This document shows, in pieces, positions 6,203 to 6,951 of a stretch of DNA of 6,951 bases. The translations under genes were made by a program, and so were the position numbers. Numbering within the stretch: position 1 is the first letter of the stretch; every line of letters starts with the position of its first letter. Below the pieces are notes generated by a model, which made no database searches, was not told the DNA's origin, and saw only the letters and a program-made list of their open reading frames with translations. The stretch is from Sphingomonas sp. CCH9-E2 (GTDB lineage: Bacteria > Pseudomonadota > Alphaproteobacteria > Sphingomonadales > Sphingomonadaceae), in NCBI RefSeq assembly GCF_001557215.1, contig NZ_LSJM01000019.1, forward strand, positions 1-6,951, in the 5' to 3' direction.

Positions 6203-6934
6203 TCAATCCGCCTCCGCATCATCGATCACCCGCGCCCAGCACAGGATCGTCACCTTGGCGGCGCCGGCGCGCTTGAGGATGCGTGCGCAGGCGGTGGTCG
6301 TCGCGCCGCTGGTGTGAACGTCGTCGACCAGAATGATCGCCTTGCCGCGAACGGCTTGCTTCGCGCCAGGAGCGAGCGCGAAGGCTCCGGCAACCGCCTT
6401 GGCGCGGCCGCGGGGGCCGAGGCCGCGCAGCACTGGGGTGGCCTTGACCCGGCGGAGCAGATCGGGCGCGACCGGCACGTGCGACGCGGTGCCGAGCGCG
6501 CGGGCGATGAGCAGCGCCTGGTTGAACCCCCGCCCCCAGATGCGCCAGCGGTGCAGCGGCACCGGCACGAGCAATTCGGCGTCGTCGGGCATGAGGCGCA
6601 CCATCAGCCGCGCGGCGGTGATGGCGAAGCCGGTCCGCCCGCCATATTTGAGGCGCAAAGCCAGCGCCCGCGCCGCTGGGCCATAGGCGACTGCGGCCCG
6701 CACTCCGTCATGGACCGGCGCATCGGCCAGGCATTCGCCGCACTGCGCACCCGGACCGCGATCCCGCTCGAAGGGCAAATTGCAGGTTGCGCACCAAGGC
6801 GGCGCGATCAGGCGCATCCCGCTCCAGCAAACGGCGCAGAAGCGGTGATCGGCATCGACCACATCGCCACAGCCTGGGCAGCGTGGAGGCAGCGCCAGGC
6901 CGATCAGGTCGAGCAACGGTTGACGCACCCCCAT
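6203..6934 (-). CDS. ComF family protein (double zinc ribbon plus phosphoribosyltransferase fold)
   Basis: This 243-residue protein starts with a double zinc ribbon made of four CxxC knuckles (C19/C22, C33/C36, C48/C51, C65/C68). A type I phosphoribosyltransferase-like domain follows, including LKYGGR (95-100), LVPVPLHRWRIWGRGFNQ (122-139) and the PRPP loop IILVDDVHTSGATT (200-213). This is the ComF/GntX layout. ComF is needed for DNA uptake in naturally competent bacteria, but relatives are found in many species with no known competence and the enzymatic role is not settled. The ATG at 6934 keeps the first zinc knuckle at the usual distance from the N-terminus. No ribosome site is visible in the 17 bases left before the window edge, and the promoter lies outside. 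It is the first visible gene of the minus-strand unit that runs on to grxC. Confidence 0.92.
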   Translation of the reverse strand: MGVRQPLLDLIGLALPPRCPGCGDVVDADHRFCAVCWSGMRLIAPPWCATCNLPFERDRGPGAQCGECLADAPVHDGVRAAVAYGPAARALALRLKYGGRTGFAITAARLMVRLMPDDAELLVPVPLHRWRIWGRGFNQALLIARALGTASHVPVAPDLLRRVKATPVLRGLGPRGRAKAVAGAFALAPGAKQAVRGKAIILVDDVHTSGATTTACARILKRAGAAKVTILCWARVIDDAEAD

Positions 6935-6951
6935 GCAACGCTTGTCGCGCG

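Noticed and set aside
6203..6934. ComF homologue as evidence of a competence system
   Set aside because: No other DNA-uptake gene is present in the window and ComF-like proteins are widespread in bacteria not known to be competent.

Overview
The window is high-GC bacterial chromosomal DNA. Protein style (Ala/Pro-rich secretory signals ending in A-A-Q), the gene set and the neighbourhood point to an alphaproteobacterium, most likely Sphingomonadales (Sphingomonas-like). This assignment is inference from family recognition, not from a search. Almost all of the window is coding. I see no mobile element, CRISPR array, integrase or phage gene.

Left block (1-2829, read on the minus strand). A two-gene unit encodes a large DsbD/ScsB-type membrane electron transporter (793-2829), followed 24 bases later by a secreted AhpC/thioredoxin-fold redoxin with an unusual cysteine arrangement (163-768). 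It ends at a clear rho-independent terminator (92-122). The 162 bases beyond the redoxin gene hold four separate inverted repeats. One is a long hairpin at the very edge of the window (1-53) that resembles dispersed intergenic repeats.

Middle block (2830-4529). A short 71-base divergent spacer carries plausible back-to-back promoters. It leads rightward into a secreted PafA-type alkaline phosphatase (2901-4529) with all expected metal and catalytic residues.

Right block (4539-6934, all minus strand). A tight unit runs comF-like gene, monomeric glutaredoxin (grxC), Nit-type carbon-nitrogen hydrolase and DUF1178 zinc-ribbon protein. The last two junctions are 4-base stop/start overlaps. A tRNA-Arg(CCU) gene lies 34 bases downstream and converges on the phosphatase gene with only 9 bases between them.

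Functionally there are two redox themes. In the envelope, the DsbD/ScsB-like transporter probably carries cytosolic thioredoxin electrons across the inner membrane to the adjacent redoxin. In the cytoplasm, a glutaredoxin overlaps a Nit-type amidase whose relatives repair deaminated glutathione. These are good functional hypotheses built on known families. I do not see convincing evidence for a wholly new system.
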